Shown here piece by piece: positions 7,525 to 17,312 of a DNA stretch of 46,233 bases (the stretch's first letter is position 1; every line of letters begins with the position of its first letter). A program made the position numbers and the translations under genes. Source of the DNA: an uncultured Aquimarina sp. (GTDB lineage Bacteria > Bacteroidota > Bacteroidia > Flavobacteriales > Flavobacteriaceae); the NCBI GenBank assembly GCA_947489195.1, contig CANLCT010000035.1, positions 1 through 46,233 of the forward strand, in the 5' to 3' direction. Below the pieces are notes generated by a model. The model was not told the DNA's origin. It did no database searches and saw only the letters and a program-made list of their open reading frames with translations.

Positions 7525-9906
7525 ATGATAGCATTATTAAAAAAGGAGTTGATTCATTTTTTTTCTTCTGCTATTGGCTATGTTTTTATGACCTGTTTTT
7601 TAGGCATTACAGGTGTTTTCCTTTGGGTACTCCATGGTAATTTTAATATTATAGATAGTGGATTTGCTAGCCTTTCTTCTTTTTTCGAAATAGCTCCTTG
7701 GGTCTTTTTACTTCTTATACCCGCAGCGTGTATGCAAAGTTTTGCCGATGAACGTAAACAAGGCACACTCGAACTACTACTTACAAAACCTATTAGTACC
7801 TTTCAACTTGTTTTGGGTAAATACTTAGGCGTTTGCTTAATCATAATTTTTTCGATATTACCTACATTTATTTATGTGCTAGCATTATATAAATTAGCTT
7901 TGCCTGTTGGCGAAATTGATTACGGAAGTATTACTGGATCCTATATTGCACTCTTATTTCTTGGAGCTTCCTATGCTGCCATAGGCATTTTTGCTTCTAG
8001 CTTGACTCAAAATCAAACCATAGCGCTTATAATAAGTATTTTTTTATGTTTTGTTGCCTATTTTGGCATTCAAAATTTAGCCGAATTAACTAGTTTTAAA
8101 AGTTTAGACATACTAGGTATTGCTTTTCATTATGACCGAATTAGTCAAGGGGTTTTGGATACTCGCGATATTATCTATTTTATTGGCTTTTGTGCCTTAT
8201 TTTTAGGAATTACTTATTTTATTTTTAGAAAGAAAAATCAACCTCTCAATTACAAAAAAACAGGATTTTTTTTAAGTCTTTTTATTGGTATGGCTTTAAT
8301 GGGCAATTATAGTTATTATCGTTTTGATTTAACACAAGACAAACGTTTTACGCTTTCCGAAACCACAAAAAACTTACTGTTTCAAATAGACAAACAAGTC
8401 ACTATTGATGTCCTTTTAGATGGAAAGCTACCGCCTGAGTTCAAAAAACTTCAACGAGAAACAAAACAATTATTAACCACATTTTCGGCTGAAAACAAAA
8501 ACATTAAATTCATTTTTAATGATCCCTTGTCCAAACCTGAATTAAAAGCTCAAAATATTAATGAGTTACAACGTTTAGGCCTTACACCCGCCGAAGTAAA
8601 CACTAAATTTGAAGGCGTATTAAAAAAGGAAGTTGTTGTTCCTTGGGCACTTGCTTATTTTAATAATAAAAGTGTGAAAATACCTTTACTAAAAAATAGC
8701 TTAGGAGCTACTACTGCGGAACGTATAACGGCTTCGGTTCAAAATTTAGAATATGCTTTTTCAGACGCTTTAAAGCAGTTAGCTCTTCCTAAAACTAAAA
8801 AAATTGCTATTTTAAAAGGAAATGATCAACTAGGCGATGTCTATATTGCCAATTATATCAAGGCACTACAAAAATATTATCGTATTGCTCCTTTTACACT
8901 CGATTCAGCCAACACAAATGTTGCTGGAACACTTAAAGAATTACAAAATTTTGATTTGGTTGTTAATGCTAAACCAACTAAGGAATTTACCGAAAATCAA
9001 AAACTAGTACTTGATCAACACTTAATGCATGGCGGAAACCAGTTACTATTATTAGATAAAGTAGTTGCCGAAAAGGATAGTTTATTTACTAATAATGATA
9101 ATAAAACATTGGCCTGGAATAGAGATTTACGCTTGAAAGATATGTTATTTGCATATGGAGTACGTATTAATCCACAGTTAATAAATGACTATTACTCTGC
9201 CCCTATTATTTTAGCTAATGGCGAAGGGAGTAATACTCAATATATTCCATATACATGGGGATACTCCAGCTTGTCACAAAATAATAATACCCATCCAATA
9301 ACAACCAATTTAGGCAGCGTACTTTTTAATTTTACCAGTCCCATTGATACTTTAAAAAATAAAACTAAAAAGACCATATTGTTACAAAGTTCAAATGCCA
9401 CTAAATTACAAGGTATCCCATTTGAATTAAAGCTATCTCAAATAACAAAAGAATCTAAAAGAGATGATTTTATTAGTGGTCATCAAAACTTAGCTGTACT
9501 ACTAGAAGGAGAAATAAAAAGTACTTATAAAAACCGAATCTTACCTTTTGAAATTAAAAATTTTAAGGATCAAACTCAAACAGGAAAACTAATTGTTATA
9601 TCCGATGGTGATGTGGTTAAAAATGCTGTGGCACAACAACGCCCATTAGAACTTGGTTTTGATCCCATCTCCAAAAAAAGTTATGCTAATAAAGATTTTT
9701 TATTGAATGCCGCAAATTACCTTTTGGATGATTCTGGTCTAGTCGCACTTCGCGCCAAGCAAGTGAGTATACCTGTACTTAACCTTGATAAAGTAGCTAC
9801 AGACAAAAGCTTTTGGCAATGGATTTGTTTATCTATACCCTTACTACTAGTGAGTATTGGGTACCTATTTTTCTATATATATAGAAAAAATAAATATGGA
9901 AAGTAA
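7525..9906 (+). CDS. gldFG: GldF-GldG fusion: gliding-motility ABC transporter permease plus auxiliary subunit
   Basis: One continuous 793-residue frame contains two proteins that are separate in Flavobacterium johnsoniae. Residues 1 to about 240 match GldF, an ABC-2 type permease: MIALLKKELIHFF start, six hydrophobic segments, the QSFADERKQGTLELLLTKP loop. Residues about 245-793 match GldG: a transmembrane segment followed by YYRFDLTQDKRFTLS, a long extracytoplasmic ABC-type-uncharacterised-transporter domain, and a C-terminal membrane anchor near 765-788. The join is at FRKKNQPLNYKKTG. With the ATPase GldA this complex supports gliding, and it is linked to type IX secretion genes in the phylum. 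dnaN follows, the usual flavobacterial neighbour. Confidence 0.88.
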   Translation: MIALLKKELIHFFSSAIGYVFMTCFLGITGVFLWVLHGNFNIIDSGFASLSSFFEIAPWVFLLLIPAACMQSFADERKQGTLELLLTKPISTFQLVLGKYLGVCLIIIFSILPTFIYVLALYKLALPVGEIDYGSITGSYIALLFLGASYAAIGIFASSLTQNQTIALIISIFLCFVAYFGIQNLAELTSFKSLDILGIAFHYDRISQGVLDTRDIIYFIGFCALFLGITYFIFRKKNQPLNYKKTGFFLSLFIGMALMGNYSYYRFDLTQDKRFTLSETTKNLLFQIDKQVTIDVLLDGKLPPEFKKLQRETKQLLTTFSAENKNIKFIFNDPLSKPELKAQNINELQRLGLTPAEVNTKFEGVLKKEVVVPWALAYFNNKSVKIPLLKNSLGATTAERITASVQNLEYAFSDALKQLALPKTKKIAILKGNDQLGDVYIANYIKALQKYYRIAPFTLDSANTNVAGTLKELQNFDLVVNAKPTKEFTENQKLVLDQHLMHGGNQLLLLDKVVAEKDSLFTNNDNKTLAWNRDLRLKDMLFAYGVRINPQLINDYYSAPIILANGEGSNTQYIPYTWGYSSLSQNNNTHPITTNLGSVLFNFTSPIDTLKNKTKKTILLQSSNATKLQGIPFELKLSQITKESKRDDFISGHQNLAVLLEGEIKSTYKNRILPFEIKNFKDQTQTGKLIVISDGDVVKNAVAQQRPLELGFDPISKKSYANKDFLLNAANYLLDDSGLVALRAKQVSIPVLNLDKVATDKSFWQWICLSIPLLLVSIGYLFFYIYRKNKYGK

Positions 9907-10047
9907 TCATTTTGCAAGCTTATTTCATAAAACAAGCTTTAAACCTTATTACAAGTGTTTTTTACCATATTAAAAATGTTTAATCCGTGTAACTAATGAA
10001 CAACTTATCGAAAAGTTTGTTAATAAATATGATTCATTTTGAATTTC

Positions 10048-10073
10048 TTGGGGAACTATTCAAATTATATTTG
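10048..10073 (+). promoter_or_regulatory. Candidate dnaN promoter
   Basis: A perfect -7 element TATATTTG (10066-10073) lies 25 bp before the dnaN ATG. The nearest TTG (10048-10050) is only 15 nt upstream of it, shorter than the usual 17-19, so the -33 assignment is weak. Confidence 0.45.
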
Positions 10074-10098
10074 TAATACTAGATAAAATACACATATC

Positions 10099-11217
10099 AT
10101 GAAATTCATCGTTTCGAGCTCCTATTTACTTAAACAATTACAAGTTTTAGGTGGAGTTATAAATAATAGCAATGCATTACCCATTTTAGATAATTTCCTT
10201 TTTGAATTAACAGGGAACGACTTATTAGTATCGGCTTCTGATTTAGAAACTACTATTGTTGCTAAAATTCAAGTAGAATCTGAAGACTCAGGAAACATTG
10301 CTGTACCGGCTAAACTTTTATTGGAAACATTGAAAACTTTTCCTGAGCAGCCATTAACTTTTGTTTTACAAGAGAATAACACTATTGAAATTAGTTCAAA
10401 TCACGGTAAATATGCCTTGGCTTATGCCGATGGAAATGAATTTCCTAAAGCTGTTAGTTTAGAAGAGCCTAGTGCTACTAATATTCCTGGAAATGTATTG
10501 GCTAATGCCATTAGTAAAACCATTTTTGCTTCTGGAAACGATGAACTTCGTCCAGTAATGAGTGGTGTTTTCTTTCAGTTTTCTCCTGAACAATTAACTT
10601 TTGTTGCTACCGATGCTCATAAATTAGTGAAATATACACGTAGTGATGTAACTGCAAGTCAAGTCGCTGAATTTATTATGCCTAAAAAACCTTTAAATTT
10701 ATTAAAAGGAATTTTAGGAGGATCTGATAGCGATGTACTTATTGAATACAATGATTCTAACGCTAAATTTAGCTTTGACGATATTGAACTTGTTTGCAGG
10801 CTTATTGACGGGAAATATCCTAATTATGAAGCCGTTATTCCTAAAGAAAATCCTAACAAATTAAATATTGAACGCACACAATTTTTAAGTTCTGTACGTC
10901 GTGTTTCTATTTTTTCAAATAAAACGACTCATCAAATACGTTTAAAAGTTGCCGGAGCAGAATTAAACATTTCTGCTGAAGATATTGATTATTCAAATAA
11001 AGCTGAAGAACGTTTAACTTGTGATTACCAAGGTGATGACATGGAAATTGGTTTCAATTCTCGTTTTTTTATTGAAATGCTTAATAATCTTAATGCAAGC
11101 GATGTACAATTAGAAATGTCGTTACCAAACAGAGCTGGTATTTTAACTCCTGTAGATGGATTAGAAGAAGGTGAAAAAGTAACTATGCTTGTAATGCCTG
11201 TAATGCTAAATAGCTAA
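10099..11217 (+). CDS. dnaN: DNA polymerase III subunit beta (sliding clamp)
   Basis: A 372-residue beta clamp, normal length. It encircles DNA as a dimer and tethers the replicative polymerase and repair factors. The N terminus (MKFIVSSSYLLKQLQVLGGVI), the segment NALPILDNFLFE, RPVMSGVFFQF with ATDAHKLV, the region ending RLIDGKYPNYEAVIP, and a C-terminal MLVMPVMLNS tail that forms the partner-binding pocket are all recognisable. It is expressed from its own promoter candidate and ends at the terminator at 11247-11280. Confidence 0.97.
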   Translation: MKFIVSSSYLLKQLQVLGGVINNSNALPILDNFLFELTGNDLLVSASDLETTIVAKIQVESEDSGNIAVPAKLLLETLKTFPEQPLTFVLQENNTIEISSNHGKYALAYADGNEFPKAVSLEEPSATNIPGNVLANAISKTIFASGNDELRPVMSGVFFQFSPEQLTFVATDAHKLVKYTRSDVTASQVAEFIMPKKPLNLLKGILGGSDSDVLIEYNDSNAKFSFDDIELVCRLIDGKYPNYEAVIPKENPNKLNIERTQFLSSVRRVSIFSNKTTHQIRLKVAGAELNISAEDIDYSNKAEERLTCDYQGDDMEIGFNSRFFIEMLNNLNASDVQLEMSLPNRAGILTPVDGLEEGEKVTMLVMPVMLNS

Positions 11218-11246
11218 AATATTATACGATAATACCTTAAAAAATG

Positions 11247-11280
11247 CTCAAGGGAAAGTTCATTCCTTGAGTATTTTTTT
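11247..11280 (+). terminator. Rho-independent terminator after dnaN
   Basis: A 7-bp stem (11247-11253 with 11265-11271) is followed by TATTTTTTTATT on the plus strand. It lies between dnaN and the convergent sbcC gene. Confidence 0.7.
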
Positions 11281-11299
11281 ATTGTAGCCCTCTCAATCA

Positions 11300-14200
11300 T
11301 CATACTATTCCCACCACACTTACTCCATTACTTTTTTTTGTAATCTGTATTTGGGTTTGAATACGCTCTTTTAAATTTTCGACATGAGAAATAATACCGA
11401 TCATTTTACCTTCAGATTGCAAGGTTTCTAATGTTGAAATTACTGTTTCTAGCGTATTTTTATCTAAGGTTCCAAAACCTTCATCAATAAATAAAGAATC
11501 TATTTTAACATTTTTACTTGCTAAATCGGATAAGCCCAAAGCTAAGGCTAAACTAATAATAAATTTTTCGCCTCCACTTGAGGTATCCACTAATCGAACT
11601 TGGTCTGTTTGATAATGATCAATTAAATTGAAATTAAGTTCTTCTTTAGGTTTGTAAGTTTCTTCCATTATTAATGAATATCGCTTATTTAACTTATACA
11701 AATGTACATTTGCTAGGTCCAATAAATTTTTCAGGGTTAAGCGTTGTACATATATATTAAAGGCATCTTTAGAATTTCCTATAATTTGAAATAACTCCTT
11801 CCATACTTTACAAACCTCAACTTGCGCATCTATCTTTTTGTATACTTCTTTATTTCGATCTTTAATTTCTTGATCTTTTCTAAAAGCCTCTACTATTTTT
11901 CCTTTTTCTGTTAAAAGTTCTTTTCTTTTTACTTCTAATTCTTTTAATAAGGTTTTGCTTTCTTCTTCTGTAGTTGTAAAATTTCGACTTTGAGTTAAGG
12001 CCGCCATAACCTTTGAATTTGCCAATTTTAAGGTTTCTAATTGAAGTTGATTCTTTACAATACGCTCTTTGTTTGTACTGTATTTTAAAACCTCTTCATT
12101 AGAAAGCAATGCATTTTCAATGTTTTTTTTAGATTCAAACTCACTTTTTTTTATTTTAAAATCTAATGATCTATTTAATTCAGTTAGTGTAATTTCTATC
12201 GCCTTTTGTTCTTTTTCATTTTTCTCTTTCAATGTCTTTTGCTCAGTACTTAGTTTAATAAGGGATTGTAACTCCTTTTGAATTACTACTACTTTGTCAT
12301 TTAATCGCTTTTTTTCTAATTGTAAACTGGTACGTTTATTTTCTACTGTAAAAGTAATTGGTAAAATCGCTACGCGTTCCGTTTTTAATTTTTCAGCTAG
12401 AGTAACACTATCCTTTATAACTTTATAATATTCACTTTTTGAATTTTCAAGTTTTATTTGCTGTTCTTTATTATTTTGAAGCTTTGTATTAATTACAGTA
12501 GTTTCTGCTTCTAAATTATTTAAGTGCGTTTGCATTTTAGCATACTTAGCAATCGAGGTTTTAATATTTTCAATAAATATATTAGTTGCTGCTATAGTTG
12601 GTAATTGGTAATTAAATTTTGAAAGTTTTGTTTTTAAATCAGTCTCTAAATGCCCACAACTAATTTGTAAATTATCAATTAACTTTTGTTTTGCCTCAAT
12701 TTCTTCTTTTACGTTTTTTAGTTTTTCTGAATGTATAGCAACAGTAGTTGTTAATTTATTAATTACTTCTTTTTCTATTTTTAGTTTTTCCGATAATTTG
12801 GTTTGATTAGACTGTAATTGTTGTGAAAAAACCAAACGTTCATCTAAATATTTTAATTGACTTGAAGCTTTATTCAATTCTGCATTAATTACAGGCATAT
12901 CTGTTAACTCACAAGCCAGATCAAGCTTATCAGAAATCGATTTAAACTCCTTGAGTTCTTCTGAAATTGAATGAATTTGAGTTGTTAATCCATCAATAGT
13001 AGTTGTTAATTTTACTTCTCTTTTTTCAGATTCATTTATTGACGTATTTATCTTTTTTAATTGAGCCTCACGCTTATTTAGTAATAACTCGGATTTAGAA
13101 ACATCAATTTCTTTTAATTTTTTAGTAAAAGGATGTTCTTTAGAACCACATAATCCGCATGGTATACCTGCTACTAAGTTTTTCCGGTCACTTTCATATT
13201 TTGATATACTTTTTTCTAAATCTAAAATTTTAACAGCATCTGTTACTAAAATTGTTTGAGTTTGTTGTTCTTTTTTTAAAGTTTCAATATGTTTTTTAAG
13301 CGTTTCTAAAGTAGTAAATAGTTCCTTTTTTTGTATCAATTTGCTAGCTCGTTCTGCTCTCACTTTAATAGATTGCTCCCCTATATTTTTTAACTGCTTC
13401 CAATTTGATTCTGTTAGTATACTTTTATTTTTTTGAGCAATTAGATCGGTTGTGTTATTTTTTGATAACTGCACCGTTATCTCTGAAAAAACTTTTTCTT
13501 GGTTGTCAATATCAATAACTTTTTTTTGAAGAAGTTCTCTATCTTTTTTTAATAACTCATTTGTTATTTCTATCTCTTCATTCTTTTTATTAATAAAGGC
13601 TATATCCTTTATTAAGCCTTGTTTATTGGCTTTTAAGGTGGTTAAATCTCTTGTCCAATTTGAAATTTCGGTATCAACTAATTTTAAAAATGCATGATCC
13701 GATACAAAAGCTTTTGTTTTATTAATTTCCGAATTTGTCGTTGTTAAAACCTCTGCCAGCTGTTTTTTTTCTTTTAATAATGACTCAATTTGTTTATCAA
13801 TTTCAGCAACTTGTAATTCATTTTTTTGTCTATTAACTACCTCATTCTTTAACTGACTATCCAATTTAGTTACTATATCAAATTTTGGTAACCATACTGC
13901 AAATTCTTGATCTATGGCAGTTACTTTTATAGATTGTTCTTTTTCTATTTTTTCTAGACTATCAATTTTTGGATATAACTTTTCTAATTCGCGCGCTATA
14001 TTTTTTAATTGATTTGCTTTAGTCTCCTTTTCTTTTTCTATCCTATTATGGTCTTGAATTAGCTGGGCAAAAGGTGCTGCTTTTTCATGCTTTTTTAATA
14101 ATTCTAATTCCGTTTTATGCTTTTCAATATAACTATCTATAGTTTTTGAATCTTTATCTAACTCATCTGATTCTTTAGCTAATTTTTTAAAACTGATATA

Positions 14201-14953
14201 CCAGTCTACTATATATTGAATTGATTTTATCTCTTTTTCTGTATGCAAAATAGTATTATCAAGCACTTTATTTTTTTCTGATAATTCTATTTTAACCTCA
14301 TCGGTCAATACATCATCGGCATTTATTTTAGTTTGAATTTCTTTTAATTTATTTTCTTCAAAAGCTTTTCTTTCTAAAATACCTTGCCCTATTTTTTTAT
14401 AAATCTGTTCGCCTGTAATTTGTTCTAATAACTTTCCTTTTTCAGGACCTTTAGCTGATAAAAATGAAGCAAATTCTCCTTGAGCTAACATTACCGATCT
14501 TAAAAATTGATTGTAATCTAACTGAGTAACTCTTATAATTTCGGTAAGTAAAATCCTTTTTTGAGTAGCTAAAATAGTATCGGTAGTTAGATTTTTTAAA
14601 CTTACTTCTTCCTTAGGGTTTTTATATTTTTTCCCTTTTTTATCAGCAACCCTAATACCCCAAAATGCTTCATAAACTATAGTATCATTTTCAAAGGTAA
14701 GTCTAGTAAATGCCTGTTGCGCGCCATGACTTACAACATCTACTAATGTTCCTTTTGTGCCGTTAAAACGAGGTACATTATGATATAAAGCTATGGTAAT
14801 GGCATCTAAAACCGTTGTTTTTCCTGCGCCTGTCGCTCCAGTTATAGCATACAAACCAACATCTTTAAACTGTTCGTTTTGAAAATCGATTACAATAGTT
14901 TCATCTGATTTTAATGAATTTATATTTTGTAATTCTATCTTTAAAATTTTCAT
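11300..14953 (-). CDS. sbcC: Exonuclease SbcC (SMC-like ATPase subunit)
   Basis: A 1217-residue Rad50/SbcC-type protein. The N-terminal half-ATPase has Walker A GATGAGKTT near residue 40; long coiled coils flank a zinc-hook CGLCG near residues 598-602; the C-terminal half has the ABC signature SSGGEKF and Walker B SLFIDEGFGTLD. With SbcD it forms the nuclease that cleaves hairpins and processes DNA ends and protein-blocked breaks. It is encoded 12 bp downstream of sbcD on the same strand, so the two are co-transcribed. It is longer than the E. coli protein, with most of the extra length in the coiled coils. Confidence 0.95.
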   Translation of the reverse strand: MKILKIELQNINSLKSDETIVIDFQNEQFKDVGLYAITGATGAGKTTVLDAITIALYHNVPRFNGTKGTLVDVVSHGAQQAFTRLTFENDTIVYEAFWGIRVADKKGKKYKNPKEEVSLKNLTTDTILATQKRILLTEIIRVTQLDYNQFLRSVMLAQGEFASFLSAKGPEKGKLLEQITGEQIYKKIGQGILERKAFEENKLKEIQTKINADDVLTDEVKIELSEKNKVLDNTILHTEKEIKSIQYIVDWYISFKKLAKESDELDKDSKTIDSYIEKHKTELELLKKHEKAAPFAQLIQDHNRIEKEKETKANQLKNIARELEKLYPKIDSLEKIEKEQSIKVTAIDQEFAVWLPKFDIVTKLDSQLKNEVVNRQKNELQVAEIDKQIESLLKEKKQLAEVLTTTNSEINKTKAFVSDHAFLKLVDTEISNWTRDLTTLKANKQGLIKDIAFINKKNEEIEITNELLKKDRELLQKKVIDIDNQEKVFSEITVQLSKNNTTDLIAQKNKSILTESNWKQLKNIGEQSIKVRAERASKLIQKKELFTTLETLKKHIETLKKEQQTQTILVTDAVKILDLEKSISKYESDRKNLVAGIPCGLCGSKEHPFTKKLKEIDVSKSELLLNKREAQLKKINTSINESEKREVKLTTTIDGLTTQIHSISEELKEFKSISDKLDLACELTDMPVINAELNKASSQLKYLDERLVFSQQLQSNQTKLSEKLKIEKEVINKLTTTVAIHSEKLKNVKEEIEAKQKLIDNLQISCGHLETDLKTKLSKFNYQLPTIAATNIFIENIKTSIAKYAKMQTHLNNLEAETTVINTKLQNNKEQQIKLENSKSEYYKVIKDSVTLAEKLKTERVAILPITFTVENKRTSLQLEKKRLNDKVVVIQKELQSLIKLSTEQKTLKEKNEKEQKAIEITLTELNRSLDFKIKKSEFESKKNIENALLSNEEVLKYSTNKERIVKNQLQLETLKLANSKVMAALTQSRNFTTTEEESKTLLKELEVKRKELLTEKGKIVEAFRKDQEIKDRNKEVYKKIDAQVEVCKVWKELFQIIGNSKDAFNIYVQRLTLKNLLDLANVHLYKLNKRYSLIMEETYKPKEELNFNLIDHYQTDQVRLVDTSSGGEKFIISLALALGLSDLASKNVKIDSLFIDEGFGTLDKNTLETVISTLETLQSEGKMIGIISHVENLKERIQTQIQITKKSNGVSVVGIV

Positions 14954-14965
14954 AACCGCCTATCC

Positions 14966-16168
14966 TTATTGATTTTTAACCAATTGTAATACCTCGTTAA
15001 AAGCATCCCATATTTGGGGCCTTTCTTTCAAATCAATATCCATTTCTTTACATTTTAACTTAAAAACCTCGGTAGGAACTAATTCTTTAATGGATTTTGT
15101 GTTTTCTAATAACTCTTCAATCCCTTTTATTTTTCTTTGATTTTTCAAAGCTATTTTTAATATATCAAAGGAATATTTTTCAGCCGCTTTTTTTAAATCT
15201 TCCGTATTAACGGTATTCGTTTCATTTAATACAATTTCCACCCAAGGCGTTAGCTGATAAGTATTAGAAATTATACTTGGAAATTTATCAATGCACTCTT
15301 TAATTGTTCCTTTCAACCTATAGAACGCTCTAAATCGAGGTACGACAACCTCTTTTGTTTCTTTAATTTTAGTATCCTCAATTGTTAAAACAATTATTTT
15401 TTTATCGTAATCGATTTCACTAAAACTCAAAATATTTGGAGATCCTGAATATCTAATTTTACTATTTTCGTCAACGATCTGCGGTCTATGTAAATGCCCT
15501 AATGCTACATAATCAAAATAAGTCGGGAAATCTGCTGCTCCAATATGCCCTAATGTTCCCACATAAATATTTTGCTCACTATCGGAAACAGAACCGCCTA
15601 TTGCAAATAAATGCCCCATAGCTATAACTGGTGCTTTATTTGTATTAATCGCTTTACATTGCTTAGCACATAAACTATAATGATTAATTAAGGCTTTTTT
15701 GTATTTATCGGTTAACTCATCAAAGGACTCCCCTGCTACTGCTCGCCTGATATCCCCATCGCGTAAATAGGGCACAGCAGCAACAATTACTTTTTCTCCA
15801 TTTATTTCAATCTCGAAAACCTCATCTTCAATATTTTCTGTGGCCTTTCCTATTACCTTAATTGATAATGCATTTAAAATATGTTTTGGAGCATTAAGCG
15901 TACCTGGAGAATCATGATTACCTCCTGTAATTATAATTGATTTGCAAGTTGTTGCTTTTAATTTTACTAAAAAACTGTAGTACAATTCTAAACTTTGGTT
16001 TGACGGTGATCCTGTATCAAAAATATCTCCAGAAATTAAAAGCACGTCTATGGATTGAGCAATGATATATTTTTCAATCCAACTTAAAAATAGGCTTTGT
16101 TCGGCTAACTGAGATTGGTCATGTAATCTGTGACCTAAATGCCAATCGGCTGTGTGAAGTATTTTCAT
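14966..16168 (-). CDS. sbcD: Exonuclease SbcD (Mre11-like nuclease subunit)
   Basis: A 400-residue calcineurin-like phosphoesterase of the SbcD/Mre11 family. The motif series is complete: TADWHLGH near residue 6, ISGDIFDTG near 45, GGNHDSPG near 80, AMGHLFA near 185 and ALGHLHRPQ near 223, which bind the two catalytic metal ions. The C-terminal capping domain follows. It is the first gene of the sbcDC operon. It starts at ATG 16168. Confidence 0.95.
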   Translation of the reverse strand: MKILHTADWHLGHRLHDQSQLAEQSLFLSWIEKYIIAQSIDVLLISGDIFDTGSPSNQSLELYYSFLVKLKATTCKSIIITGGNHDSPGTLNAPKHILNALSIKVIGKATENIEDEVFEIEINGEKVIVAAVPYLRDGDIRRAVAGESFDELTDKYKKALINHYSLCAKQCKAINTNKAPVIAMGHLFAIGGSVSDSEQNIYVGTLGHIGAADFPTYFDYVALGHLHRPQIVDENSKIRYSGSPNILSFSEIDYDKKIIVLTIEDTKIKETKEVVVPRFRAFYRLKGTIKECIDKFPSIISNTYQLTPWVEIVLNETNTVNTEDLKKAAEKYSFDILKIALKNQRKIKGIEELLENTKSIKELVPTEVFKLKCKEMDIDLKERPQIWDAFNEVLQLVKNQ

Positions 16169-16209
16169 TTAGTTTTCTGAATTATTACATGTATATAATA
16201 ACAATAAAA

Positions 16210-16259
16210 TAATAAAGAAGAAAGCAATTAATCTAATTTCGATTAAAACTTCTTTCTTC
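16210..16259 (-). terminator. Terminator of the oxidoreductase/M1 peptidase operon
   Basis: An interrupted hairpin pairs 16217-16224 with 16252-16259 (8 bp perfect) and an inner TTAATC with GATTAA. On the minus strand it is followed by a T-rich stretch (CTTTATTATTTTATT). It separates the upstream operon from sbcD. Confidence 0.5.
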
Positions 16260-16317
16260 AATACAAAATATATTTAGTCTTCTATTCCTTTTCTAAATGA
16301 TGCAATTTTCAAATCAA

Positions 16318-17295
16318 TTAACACCTATCCAATATTTTATCCATTACCCAAGAGGTGTGCATAGCTGATACTCCACTTGAAGGGTGTGAAATTCCTGAAA
16401 CTAGTTGAGATTTCATGGCTTCTACATGGTACAATTGAATATTTTCTGGATGTGCTATTTCAAAATGCTGTTCGTTTGCTCCCTTTTTTAAAATAATAGG
16501 TTCATTCTTAAACATTGAGAATGCTATTTTTCCTTGTGAGCCTGTAATTTCTATATGATCTTCTACTTTTTCTGCACCAAAATTCCAACTTCCGGTACCT
16601 GTAACTCCTGACTCGTGCAACCAACTCCCCACTATGGCATCTTTTGAAGTGTATAAGCCTTGCTGATTTACAGCAATGCCTTTAGCCTCAATAATATTTC
16701 CTAATAAATAGATAAACAAATCTAAACCATGACTTGCCAAATCATCAAAATAACCACCGTAGGCAATAGATTTATCTGTTCGCCAATTGTAATCCGTTGT
16801 TAAATCTATCGGTTTTGGTGTACGCGTTAAATGCCAATTGATATGTCTAATTTTTCCTATTTCATTATTTTCTAGCAGTGCTTTAACTTTATTAAAACGC
16901 GGCAAACTCCTTCTGTAATAAGCTACAAAAAGGGAGTCTTCTTTTCCTTTAAATGCTTCAACTATTTTTTGACATTCAGCATAACTAGGTGCCATAGGCT
17001 TTTCAATACAACATATTTTATCCGCTTTGGCTATTTTAAGCGCATATTCTAAGTGACTATCGGGCGGAGTAGCGATATAAACGGCATCAATTTCTGGATC
17101 ATTAATTAAATCATCGGCATTACCAAAAAACCTTGCAACATCATGTCGTTTAGCATAATCCTCTGCCTTTTCTATGGTTCGTCGCATTACTGCTACCAAT
17201 TCAAAACCCGTTACTTTTTGATAAGCTGGACCACTTTTTACTTCAGTAACATCACCACAACCAATAATTCCCCATTTATATGTTTTTTTACTCAT
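16318..17295 (-). CDS. Gfo/Idh/MocA family NAD(P)-dependent oxidoreductase
   Basis: A 325-residue cytoplasmic dehydrogenase. The N-terminal Rossmann fold has the GIIGCGDVTE loop (residues 9-18), AVYIATPPDSHLE near 75, and the conserved EKPMAPSYAEC motif, whose Lys is catalytic in the family. The C-terminal half is the alpha/beta substrate domain with a YFDDLASHGLDLF motif whose His is expected near the active site. The substrate is typically a sugar or polyol, but nothing here fixes it. It follows the M1 aminopeptidase by 17 bp on the same strand, so they are likely co-transcribed without an obvious functional link. Confidence 0.87.
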   Translation of the reverse strand: MSKKTYKWGIIGCGDVTEVKSGPAYQKVTGFELVAVMRRTIEKAEDYAKRHDVARFFGNADDLINDPEIDAVYIATPPDSHLEYALKIAKADKICCIEKPMAPSYAECQKIVEAFKGKEDSLFVAYYRRSLPRFNKVKALLENNEIGKIRHINWHLTRTPKPIDLTTDYNWRTDKSIAYGGYFDDLASHGLDLFIYLLGNIIEAKGIAVNQQGLYTSKDAIVGSWLHESGVTGTGSWNFGAEKVEDHIEITGSQGKIAFSMFKNEPIILKKGANEQHFEIAHPENIQLYHVEAMKSQLVSGISHPSSGVSAMHTSWVMDKILDRC

Positions 17296-17312
17296 TTTTT
17301 TATGCTAAATTT

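Noticed and set aside
9914..9941. AAGCTT repeats after gldFG as a terminator
   Set aside because: AAGCTT is self-complementary, the stem is only 6 bp with a 12-nt loop, and no T run follows.
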